Part shown: positions 56,930 through 64,000 of the stretch, piece by piece | Layout: each line of letters opens with the position of its first letter | How positions within the stretch are numbered: position 1 is the first letter of the stretch | Source of the DNA: Hyphomicrobium sp. | GTDB lineage: Bacteria > Pseudomonadota > Alphaproteobacteria > Rhizobiales > Hyphomicrobiaceae | NCBI GenBank assembly: GCA_016793445.1 | Contig: JAEUME010000014.1 | Span: forward strand, 36,814-100,813 | Length of the DNA stretch: 64,000 nt | Direction of reading: 5' to 3' | Notes under the pieces: model-generated | Seen by the model: the letters and a program-made list of their open reading frames with translations, nothing else | Databases searched by the model: none | What the model was told of the DNA's origin: nothing | Position numbers and translations under genes: made by a program

Positions 56930-57385
56930 TAAGATTTGGGTCTCCTGGAAAAAGGTTTCGGCTCAATTTGCTGCCGGGCAGAGTTCTCGCCAATAGCAAT
57001 GCGCGTGTGCGGAGCGCCACAGACAGCGCCGGTTGTGGACTGGCAGTGCGCTGCGACAAGCGGACTGCGATGTCGCGGCCGGAACCTCCAATTGGAGCTG
57101 AGAGCTGCGAGGAGAGCAAAGTTCAAATGACCATCCGCCGAGGTTAAGAATTTACACGTAGCTCGAATACCATATTTCCCAATTGGAACGGGAACTTATC
57201 TTTGTTGCGAAAGGACCGCTTGGTTCGTTAGAGAGGAAGTACGACCAGTGCGATCACATGTTCACTTCGCCGCCAAGGCGCGACAATGATGAAATTGCCA
57301 TAAGAGAGCTCCGGATGCGTGCATGGGATTTGTTTATGCCTCGCATTCGAGCCGCAACGCCCGTCATGGCCCAAGATCGTCCGAG
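56930..57385. other. Divergent intergenic region
   Basis: About 455 bp between the Kef-type gene and the two-component kinase. It contains short open frames only, none with support. An alternative upstream kinase start at 57323 falls inside it. Confidence 0.4.
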
Positions 57386-58831
57386 ATGACGAACATCACC
57401 ACACCCGCGGACACGCTGAGACAAGCCGAACGTCCCTGGGACCGACTGTATGTTTCATCGTTGTGGTATCGCATACCCATACGCTGGCAGATCCTGCTCG
57501 CCGTTTTCGTAACCTTTCTGATCATCGGCATCACTGCAGTCTTCATCGGCGTGCTCGACGCGCGCACGCGAACCAAGGTTGAGACGGAGGCCTACGTCGG
57601 CCTTTGGCAACAGTACGTGAACACGCAGTTCGCCAAACTTCAGGGCGAACAGGATTTGGACCAGATCGCTGTCAAACTGCGCCGTGAGCTTGCGGGCGCG
57701 CGCCACGTTTCCGCTCGCCTCGTGCCAAAAAACGGATCGATCATATCTCTGACTCCCGGCGATCAAGATGCCGCGTCCGAAGGTGAGGGCAACGAATCCG
57801 CGGCCCCGCAGTGGTTTATTTCACTCGTCCAGCCTTCTATCGAAGTTCTCAATGTCGACGTTATTCACGCCGGCCAGACGATCGCGACCGTATATCTTAC
57901 CGCCAAGCCCGACGATGAGGTTTCAGAATCCTGGATACTCTTGAGCAAGCTCGCCGTGTGGTGGCTGGCAGGTCTCGTTCTTACAATGATCGGCCTCTAT
58001 GTTATCGTTGGCTATGTCCTCAATCCCCTTCTGAGTTTCGCGCACGGCATTCGCGAGCTTGAAGACGGACACTACGACGTCCGCCTTCCCAGTCTCGCGA
58101 TCCGCGAATTGTCGCCGATTGCCGAGAACTTCAACACCCTTGCAAGCGCACTCCAGAAAGCCAGGGCCGACAACTCTCAGCTCTACCGTCAACTGATCTC
58201 CGTCCAGGAGAAGGAACGCCGCGAGATTGCTGCCGATCTGCATGACGAGGTTGGCCCGTGCCTGTTCGGGTTGATCGCCAACACTTGCTCGATCAAGCAT
58301 CAGGCTCAAACTGTCCCTGAGCCTCAAGCCGGCGCCATCCTCGCTGCGGCAGGGGAGATTGCGACGATCAGCGAGACGTTGAAGACCATGAACCGTTCCA
58401 TACTGTCGCGCCTGCGCCCCTATGCATTGGGCCGGGTGTCGCTGGAGGAACTGGTCGCGGACCTCATTACGAGCTTCGCCCGCGCAAATCCCGATGTTTG
58501 CTTCGACCGGCATTTGGTGGGCCTTCCCCGTAGTTTCGGAGAATTGGTCGACCTCACACTTTACCGTTGTATCCAGGAAGGCCTCACGAATGCCTTGCGC
58601 CACGGGAAGGCTACTGTCGTGGTGATCAGTCTCGATGGCACGGATGGCCATGCTCTGCGTCTGAGAATATCAGACAACGGCTCGGGTTATGCAGCAGGGA
58701 CCCCTCTGGGGTTCGGGCTATCCATGATGCGCGAGCGCGTGAGGTCGCTGGCCGGCTCGCTCATCGTAGCGTCGGGCGAGGACGGTGGCACGGTTCTCAC
58801 GATCTCGATACCAATCCGTCAAGAGGCCTGA
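57386..58831 (+). CDS. NarL/UhpB-type sensor histidine kinase
   Basis: A 481-residue membrane kinase. It has one helix near residues 30-55, a periplasmic domain, a second helix near 200-220, a HAMP domain (LNPLLSFAHGIRELEDGHYDVRL), the HisKA_3 motif KERREIAADLHDEVGP, and an ATPase domain (LRISDNGSGYA, GFGLSMMRERV). It forms an operon with the next response regulator (6 bp) and probably controls the PQQ alcohol dehydrogenase genes downstream, as ExaDE/Ped-type systems do. A start at 57323 would add 21 residues. Confidence 0.88.
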   Translation: MTNITTPADTLRQAERPWDRLYVSSLWYRIPIRWQILLAVFVTFLIIGITAVFIGVLDARTRTKVETEAYVGLWQQYVNTQFAKLQGEQDLDQIAVKLRRELAGARHVSARLVPKNGSIISLTPGDQDAASEGEGNESAAPQWFISLVQPSIEVLNVDVIHAGQTIATVYLTAKPDDEVSESWILLSKLAVWWLAGLVLTMIGLYVIVGYVLNPLLSFAHGIRELEDGHYDVRLPSLAIRELSPIAENFNTLASALQKARADNSQLYRQLISVQEKERREIAADLHDEVGPCLFGLIANTCSIKHQAQTVPEPQAGAILAAAGEIATISETLKTMNRSILSRLRPYALGRVSLEELVADLITSFARANPDVCFDRHLVGLPRSFGELVDLTLYRCIQEGLTNALRHGKATVVVISLDGTDGHALRLRISDNGSGYAAGTPLGFGLSMMRERVRSLAGSLIVASGEDGGTVLTISIPIRQEA

Positions 58832-58837
58832 CGCGTT

Positions 58838-59512
58838 ATGACGACGTTCAACGCAAAACCACAAGGCAGCCCTCTGGTCTTGATCATCGACGACCATCCC
58901 TTTGTTCTTCAGGGCTGTGCACGTATTCTGGAGGACGCGGCGCTTGCCCGCGTGATCCAGGCTTCAACATTGACGGACGGCTTCCGGCAGTATCGCGCCC
59001 ACCACCCGGATATCGTGATCGTCGATCTCTCATTCCGGTCGGTGATGCTTGGCGGCGTGTCGTTCGTCAGGCGCCTGCGGCTCCACGACCGGGCAACCCC
59101 GATCCTCGTTCTCAGCATGCACCGCGACCCCATGATCATCCGTCGCGTGCTCGATCTCGGCGCGACCGGCTACGTCTTGAAGGACGCGCCCTCAGAGGAG
59201 TTCCTTGCGGCGTTCCACCGCGTCCGCCAGGGACGTTCCTACCTCAGCCACGAGGTCGCCTCGGAAGTCGTATTCAGCGAGGCCAAATCGTCTTCGAGCC
59301 CCTACAAGAGCCTGACGTTGCGCGAGGTGCAGGTTCTGCAAATGCTATCGGAGGGCAAGCCTTACAGCCAGATCGCGCAAGAATTGAACTTGAGTTACAA
59401 GACGGTCGCCAATACCTGTTCGCTCATCAAAGGCAAACTTGGCGCGCGGAGCCTTCCGGAACTCATGCGCATCGCCTTGAAGCATATACCTCAATCGCCG
59501 GGGCATGGTTGA
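58838..59512 (+). CDS. LuxR/NarL-family response regulator
   Basis: A 224-residue regulator. The N-terminal receiver has LIIDDHPFVLQG and the phospho-acceptor IVIVDLSF, and the C-terminal LuxR HTH is LTLREVQVLQMLSEGKPYSQ followed by IAQELNLSYKTVANT. It is the partner of the kinase 6 bp upstream. It lies 494 bp before the PQQ alcohol dehydrogenase, its likely target by analogy with ethanol-oxidation regulators. The assignment of target is inferred. Confidence 0.92.
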   Translation: MTTFNAKPQGSPLVLIIDDHPFVLQGCARILEDAALARVIQASTLTDGFRQYRAHHPDIVIVDLSFRSVMLGGVSFVRRLRLHDRATPILVLSMHRDPMIIRRVLDLGATGYVLKDAPSEEFLAAFHRVRQGRSYLSHEVASEVVFSEAKSSSSPYKSLTLREVQVLQMLSEGKPYSQIAQELNLSYKTVANTCSLIKGKLGARSLPELMRIALKHIPQSPGHG

Positions 59513-60005
59513 CCAAGAAACCGGTTAGAAGGGGATCGTTGCGCGCAGGAATGCGTATATAGGATCGCACTCCGACCAATTTGCCCCTGCGCCCCCAATT
59601 GCCAAGCTTTTGCAATATTCGACGGCATTAATTCCCATCGGCTACGGTCATATTTCCAAGCGGCATATGCCGCCGGGTATGCTTCGGTGCTGGCGGGTAA
59701 TCGAATTGGCTACCGTATGCAGATGGCAACGAGATCAGCGGCGCAAGAGACAGCCTGTAAATCGTGATCAAACGCGGATCACGCAGAGCGTTGGACCGGG
59801 ATATCTTCCCTGGCGATTGCCAATACTCCATTCCTTTTTGATGATCGATCGCCTATTTGAGTTCGTGAATAAAGCCAATTCGCGCTACAATTCAATTATT
59901 TATTTTGCACTAAGGACCAATGGCGCGATAAATCATTGCGTGTTCATCTTTGCGTCAGCGGCCATATCGAGAGCCGCATCGATAATTCTTCAAGGGAGAA
60001 GACGC
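59513..60005. promoter_or_regulatory. Long leader region of the PQQ dehydrogenase gene with a palindrome
   Basis: 493 bp without a supported gene. An in-frame upstream extension of the dehydrogenase exists but has no signal peptide logic. At 59660-59673 lies GCGGCATATGCCGC, a perfect 14-bp palindrome that could be a regulator site. AAGGGAG before 60006 is the dehydrogenase ribosome site. Confidence 0.45.
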
Positions 60006-61904
60006 ATGAGCACCAGGAACCCATTTTTGGGTTGCCGCGCGGCATTCCTGTCGGCCGTTTCCGTTCTGACGTTGTTGGCTGCCGCCCCCAATGCCAATGC
60101 CGAAGGCGATGGCACCAAGCCGGTGACCTGGGAAGACATCTTGAACGATGAGAAGACCACGCACGACGTGGTGAGCTGGGGCATGGGTGTTCGCAACCAT
60201 CGCTTCAGCGCGCTCGACAAGATCACGACCGATAATATCGCCAGGTTGAAGCCCGCTTGGTCGTTCTCGTTTGGCGACGAGAAGCAACGCGGGCAGGAGA
60301 GCCAGGCGCTCGTTCACGACGGCGTCATTTACGTCACATCGTCGTACTCGCGGCTTTTCGCGCTCGACGCCAAGACGGGCAAGAAGCTGTGGAGCTATTC
60401 GCATCGCCTGCCGGATGACATCCGCCCCTGCTGCGACGTCGTCAATCGCGGCGCCGCCATCTACGGCGACAAGATTTTCATGGGTACGCTGGACGCCGGC
60501 ATGGTTGCGCTTGATCGCAAGACCGGAAAGGTGGTGTGGAACGAGAAGTTTGAGGACCACACGGCTGGATATACGATGACCGGCGCGCCATCGATCGTGA
60601 AGGACCAAAAGACGGGCAAGGTCCTTCTCATTCACGGCTCATCGGGCGATGAATTCGGTGTTGTTGGCCGCCTCTACGCGCGCGATCCCGATACCGGAAA
60701 GGAAATCTGGATGCGTCCGCTCGTGGAGGGGCACATCGGCAGATTGAACGGCAAGGATTCTACGCCTACGGGCGACCCCAAGGCGCCGTCGTGGCCCAAC
60801 AACAAGGATGGCACCAAGGTCGAAGCCTGGAATCATGGCGGCGGTGCGCCCTGGCAGACGGCCACCTACGACGAAAAGACAAATACGATCGTTATCGGCA
60901 CGGGCAATCCGGCGCCGTGGAACCACCACTATCGTTCTGGCCCCAACGGCGATTGGAAGCCCTATGACAGCCTCTTTACGTCGGGGCAGATCTACATCGA
61001 GCCCTCGACAGGCGAGCCCGTGGGCTTCTTCCAGCATACTCCCAATGATGCCTGGGACTACTCGGGTAACAACCCGATCACGCTCTTCGAGATGGAGAAG
61101 GACGGCAAGACCGTTCGCGCCGGCGCCCATGCTGACCGCAATGGCTTCCTGTTCATCACCGACCTCGACAAGCTGACCGCGCGGGACGGGAAAATCTCCA
61201 AACAGGCAGGCAGCGCACTGGGAATCTATCCGATGGTGCGTGATATCTCGTGGGCCACGGGATGGGACGTTGCTGCCGGGCGCCCGATGGAGGTTGAAGG
61301 CCAACGCCCGCCGAAACCCGAAGAGGGCCAGCAGAGGGGCAAGTCCATCAAGGTGACCCCGAACTTCCTCGGCGGCACGAACTGGATGCCGATGGCGTAC
61401 AATCAGGACACGAAGCTCTTCTACATCCCAACCAACGATTGGACCGAAGACTACTGGACCGAGAACATCACCTACAAGAAAGGCGCAGCCTATCTTGGCC
61501 AGGGCTTCCGTATCCATCGCCTGTTCGATACCCACATTGGCGCACTGCGCGCCATGGATCCGGCAACGGGCAAGATCGTGTGGGAGCATCTGGAAGCCAT
61601 GCCGCTTTGGGGTGGCGTGCTCACGACGAAGGGCGGTTGGGTGCTTACCGGCACAAGCGACGGCTACGTCAAGGCGTTTGACTCCAAGACCGGCAAGGAG
61701 CTTTGGAAGTTCCAGACCGGCTCGGGTGTCGTTTCGCAGCCGATCACATGGGAAGCCGATGGCAAGCAATACATCGGTTTGGCCTCGGGCTACGGCGGCG
61801 CTGTGCCTCTGTGGGGCGGCGACATGGCCGACCAGACAAAAAACGTAAGCCAGGGTGGTTCGTTCTGGGTCTTCGAAGTGCAGCAGACCACAGCCGCAAA
61901 CTGA
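60006..61904 (+). CDS. PQQ-dependent alcohol dehydrogenase (quinoprotein)
   Basis: A 632-residue periplasmic enzyme (signal about 1-32, NANA) of the methanol/ethanol dehydrogenase family. It has eight-bladed propeller repeats, the vicinal disulfide (RPCCDVV, Cys142-Cys143) over PQQ, and catalytic Asp351 in AWDYSG. Two residues further stands Ser353, not the Asp that coordinates lanthanides in XoxF and PedH types, so a calcium enzyme is predicted. It oxidises primary alcohols and passes electrons to a c-type cytochrome, probably the one encoded at 63155. Confidence 0.92.
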   Translation: MSTRNPFLGCRAAFLSAVSVLTLLAAAPNANAEGDGTKPVTWEDILNDEKTTHDVVSWGMGVRNHRFSALDKITTDNIARLKPAWSFSFGDEKQRGQESQALVHDGVIYVTSSYSRLFALDAKTGKKLWSYSHRLPDDIRPCCDVVNRGAAIYGDKIFMGTLDAGMVALDRKTGKVVWNEKFEDHTAGYTMTGAPSIVKDQKTGKVLLIHGSSGDEFGVVGRLYARDPDTGKEIWMRPLVEGHIGRLNGKDSTPTGDPKAPSWPNNKDGTKVEAWNHGGGAPWQTATYDEKTNTIVIGTGNPAPWNHHYRSGPNGDWKPYDSLFTSGQIYIEPSTGEPVGFFQHTPNDAWDYSGNNPITLFEMEKDGKTVRAGAHADRNGFLFITDLDKLTARDGKISKQAGSALGIYPMVRDISWATGWDVAAGRPMEVEGQRPPKPEEGQQRGKSIKVTPNFLGGTNWMPMAYNQDTKLFYIPTNDWTEDYWTENITYKKGAAYLGQGFRIHRLFDTHIGALRAMDPATGKIVWEHLEAMPLWGGVLTTKGGWVLTGTSDGYVKAFDSKTGKELWKFQTGSGVVSQPITWEADGKQYIGLASGYGGAVPLWGGDMADQTKNVSQGGSFWVFEVQQTTAAN

Positions 61905-61961
61905 ACGCGTCCCTAAAACCGAGAAGATCAGCGTCTCCTCGAAATCAAAGGACGTAAACTA

Positions 61962-61999
61962 GGGCAGCGGCGCACTTTCCTCCATTAGCGCTGCTGCCC
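61962..61999 (+). terminator. Stem-loop after the dehydrogenase gene
   Basis: GGGCAGCGGCGC and GCGCTGCTGCCC form a 12-bp stem (one G-U pair) with a 14-base loop, followed by a CCTTTATT tract. It may be a partial terminator that lowers expression of the genes behind the abundant dehydrogenase. Confidence 0.65.
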
Positions 62000-62034
62000 T
62001 CCTTTATTGCTCGAAGACAATTGAGAACTCCAGC

Positions 62035-62730
62035 ATGCGTTGCTCAGACGTTGGCTTCTTCCGCCGCGCGCTAAGGCGGAGCTTTGCAGGGCTTGCGGTG
62101 CTCGTGCTTCAGGCGCACGGGGCCGCCGCTCAGGATTATCCGGTCATCGTGAACAAGGAGGAGCGGCCCAATCCCTGGGTCGTCGGCACCTGCACGATTG
62201 CGCCCAAGACCGTCTGCCAGGGCGCCGATCTCAGGCACGCCGATCTCAAGGATGCCGATCTGGCAGGTGCAGATCTGAGCGGCGCTATCCTCGCCAGAGC
62301 CGACCTGCGTCACGCCAATCTGGTGGGTGCCAATCTCAAAGGCGCAAACCTTGACGGCGCACGCCTCACCATCGCTTTCATGGCGAACGCAAACCTTGAG
62401 AACGCTTCGCTGGTCGGCTCCGATCTGTCGTTCACGCGGATGCAGCGGACGAATTTCACCCATGCCGACTTTACGGCCTCGACGCTTGAGAAGGCCATGG
62501 CGCGCTACGCCAATTTCGAAGGTGCGAAGTTCGTCAATACCGATCTGCAAGAGACGAAATTCTACGACGCAAACCTTGCCAATGCGATTTTCGATGGGGT
62601 GAAGATAAGGTTCGCGATCTTCCAGAACGCCGTAATGGACGGCTGCAAGGGCTGTCCTTTGGATTGGCAGAAAGACCAGAAGGAGTGGGAGCATGATCCC
62701 TCCAAATGGGAACCTGCGGCTCCGAAATGA
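62035..62730 (+). CDS. Exported pentapeptide-repeat protein
   Basis: A 231-residue protein with a signal peptide (about 1-33, AAA) and about 20 pentapeptide repeats of A-(D/N)-L-x-x form (GADLRHADLKDADLAGADLS, ANLVGANLKGANLDGARL) that fold into a quadrilateral beta-helix. A short Cys-containing tail (DGCKGCPLDW) follows. Its function is unknown. Its place between the dehydrogenase and cytochrome genes suggests a periplasmic role in alcohol oxidation, for example assembly. Confidence 0.85.
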   Translation: MRCSDVGFFRRALRRSFAGLAVLVLQAHGAAAQDYPVIVNKEERPNPWVVGTCTIAPKTVCQGADLRHADLKDADLAGADLSGAILARADLRHANLVGANLKGANLDGARLTIAFMANANLENASLVGSDLSFTRMQRTNFTHADFTASTLEKAMARYANFEGAKFVNTDLQETKFYDANLANAIFDGVKIRFAIFQNAVMDGCKGCPLDWQKDQKEWEHDPSKWEPAAPK

Positions 62731-63131
62731 AGCTTCATCTTGCGATCGCTCTTTCGACGGCTGCGCTGACAGCGGATCTGTGTGAAGCGCGTAACATCGC
62801 AAGCGGTGCCCTCTCATGTTTGGGAATCGAGCGGGGAGACGAAAGATTGGCTTGCTTCGACAAGGAGGTGCGCAAGCTCTCGGAACCGCGGTTCTCAGGC
62901 CGCCTCAACGTCATCACCGAAACCTTCGACATCGCCACACCCACGCGCCTTCGCTACCAAAGCGATGGGGCCATTTTCGTTCTCTATCTGAAAACCAAAG
63001 ACGACGAAGTCGTTCAGAACCTCCACCTCGGCGGCACTGGAGAGGACAGCTACATCATCGAAAAGCCCGGCACCTACTTCCTGCAAATCAACGGCAGCGA
63101 AGGCTGGCGGATCTGGCTTGAGCCGCTGTGA
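62727..63131 (+). CDS. Small exported protein, unknown
   Basis: A 134-residue protein with a signal peptide (about 1-20). Cysteines occur in the mature N-terminal part (SCLGIERGDERLACFDKEV, a motif also seen in type VI and other small periplasmic proteins), and a beta-rich C-terminal domain (YIIEKPGTYFLQINGSEGWRIW) follows. The ATG overlaps the stop of the pentapeptide gene, and 23 bp separate it from the cytochrome. No named family is recognised. Confidence 0.75.
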   Translation: MKLHLAIALSTAALTADLCEARNIASGALSCLGIERGDERLACFDKEVRKLSEPRFSGRLNVITETFDIATPTRLRYQSDGAIFVLYLKTKDDEVVQNLHLGGTGEDSYIIEKPGTYFLQINGSEGWRIWLEPL

Positions 63132-63154
63132 ACGAAAGACCACGGAGATCGACC

Positions 63155-63574
63155 ATGTCACAACTTGCACGATTCCTAGCCGTGCTCCTGGCAACCTGCC
63201 TGATTGCTCCGGCCGCGCACGCCCATGGGGACGGCGCACCCCAGCCCGTCGATACGACAGGGTTGGAGCCACTCGGCGAGGATTGGCGCTTCGTCAATCC
63301 TTATCGCGGCAACGAAAAGGCTATAGAAGTCGGCGCGCGAGGTTACAATTCGAACTGCGCGCGCTGCCACGGCCTCGATGTCAAGTCTGGCGGGATGGCG
63401 CCTGACCTGCGCGCGCTCGAACCAACGGAGGAAGGCGACGCGTGGTTTCTCACGCGCGTGCGCGGGGGCGCCCGGCGCGACGATCGCGTAAAGATGCCAC
63501 CCTTCGACGGAATTCTCAGCCAGGAAGCCATGTGGGCCATTCGCGCCTACATCGATGCCCAACCCGACGATTGA
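63155..63574 (+). CDS. Cytochrome c-550, PedF-like
   Basis: A 139-residue periplasmic cytochrome with a signal peptide (about 1-23), one heme site CARCHG and a Met ligand in VKMPPF. It matches the PedF/c550 electron acceptor of PQQ alcohol dehydrogenases in size and in the GARGYNSNCARCHGLDVKSG segment. ATG 63155 has a GGAG site. The ORF could start at 63128 instead. Confidence 0.9.
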   Translation: MSQLARFLAVLLATCLIAPAAHAHGDGAPQPVDTTGLEPLGEDWRFVNPYRGNEKAIEVGARGYNSNCARCHGLDVKSGGMAPDLRALEPTEEGDAWFLTRVRGGARRDDRVKMPPFDGILSQEAMWAIRAYIDAQPDD

Positions 63575-63946
63575 CGCGGCAATTGAGCGGGGCAAGGTTG
63601 CTGGGCAAGCAACCTGACCGTTTGCCCTCCCGTGGCAGAACAGGATCCGTCCAGGCTTCAACATTTGTCCACATCGCGAGTTGGGCAAATCCCCGCCCTC
63701 CCGGGGTGACGATTCGGTGAGGTCACGGATTCGCCTTGTTCAACGTGCCCACAGATGCTTGCGCACGGCGACCGGCGTTTTGAAATGACGTCATTTCTGC
63801 CGCGCAACGCAGAGACTAGTTGTTTGCTACGCTTCTAAAATGACGGTGGTACCCTTCAGGTGTCCGACATCAACGCATGTGAGTCAAAACGGGCGGCTTG
63901 AGGAACGGAGGGTTTTGAGCTCATCGTAGCCACCTTAGGAGTGGAC
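63575..63946. other. Intergenic region with a palindrome
   Basis: About 370 bp with a 7-bp hairpin (GGTTGCT/AGCAACC, 63596-63614) just after the cytochrome gene and the palindrome at 63782-63797. Nothing coding was recognised. Confidence 0.45.
63782..63797. promoter_or_regulatory. Perfect 16-bp palindrome
   Basis: GAAATGACGTCATTTC is fully symmetrical and lies 150 bp before the partial gene at 63947. It is a strong operator candidate for a dimeric regulator. No match to a known site is claimed. Confidence 0.5.
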
Positions 63947-64000
63947 ATGAGACAGAAATCCAGACGGCCAGGACCATCGCCAAACGCGTGGCCAGCAAGC
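63947..64000 (+). CDS. Start of a gene cut by the window edge
   Basis: ATG with an AGGAG ribosome site 4 bases upstream begins a frame (MRQKSRRPGPSPNAWPAS) that runs off the right edge. It is too short to identify. Confidence 0.45.
   Translation, partial: MRQKSRRPGPSPNAWPAS

Noticed and set aside
57183..57389. A 68-codon plus-strand frame before the sensor kinase
   Set aside because: It has a TTG start, no ribosome site and overlaps the kinase start in another frame.
59610..60005. An upstream extension of the PQQ dehydrogenase gene by 132 codons
   Set aside because: The internal ATG at 60006 has a ribosome site and gives a normal signal peptide; the extension shows no family similarity.

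Overview
The window looks like a chromosomal piece of a GC-rich alphaproteobacterium of the order Hyphomicrobiales, with Hyphomicrobium-like denitrifying methylotrophs the best guess. This rests on the nosRZDFYLX gene order with a Tat-dependent clade I NosZ, an HWE-type histidine kinase, a PQQ alcohol dehydrogenase cluster with a PedF-like cytochrome, and short palindromic intergenic elements of a kind common in this order. No rRNA, tRNA, CRISPR array or prophage was seen.

Layout. 1-3 kb: an AraC-type regulator and a Tat-exported DUF1254/DUF1214 protein. 3-10.6 kb (minus): two cytoplasmic hybrid kinases in one operon, one with a long tandem HAMP array. 11-17 kb: a small hydrophilic protein with a clear terminator, then a TetR-controlled efflux operon (adaptor, double ABC ATPase, two ABC-2 permeases). 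17.4-20.5 kb: an ftrABCD-type ferrous iron uptake operon. 20.5-26.4 kb: META-domain lipoprotein-like protein, DUF4105 membrane protein, and a patatin / GntP permease / AI-2E-family operon. 26.8-32.3 kb: an Mrp/Mbh-like cation antiporter operon whose last gene fuses two antiporter modules. 32.4-38.2 kb: RND pump with adaptor, a beta-barrel-like protein and a small secreted protein. 38.2-42.4 kb: arginine/ornithine antiporter, arginine deiminase and NhaC antiporter. 42.9-55.3 kb: Crp/Fnr-type regulator and the nitrous oxide reductase cluster. 55.3-64 kb: Kef-type antiporter, a NarL-type two-component pair, PQQ alcohol dehydrogenase, a pentapeptide-repeat protein, a small secreted protein and a c-type cytochrome.

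The main discovery is that nosR is split by a 2621-bp IS1595-type insertion (45823-48443). It has an 8-bp target duplication (AGAACTGC) and imperfect terminal inverted repeats, and it carries four passenger ORFs. Removing the element and one copy of the duplication restores one 773-codon nosR frame. The insertion falls exactly between the two C-terminal iron-sulfur cysteine motifs. nosZDFYLX downstream is intact, so this strain may have impaired N2O reduction despite a complete nosZ.

Other points of interest: an inverted pair of ~108-bp palindromic elements that each supply the stop codon of a flanking gene, nine near-identical 92-residue HAMP units, the 1037-residue double antiporter subunit in an operon without an MnhA-type subunit, an arginine deiminase operon without arcB/arcC nearby, and perfect palindromes flanking the PQQ cluster.
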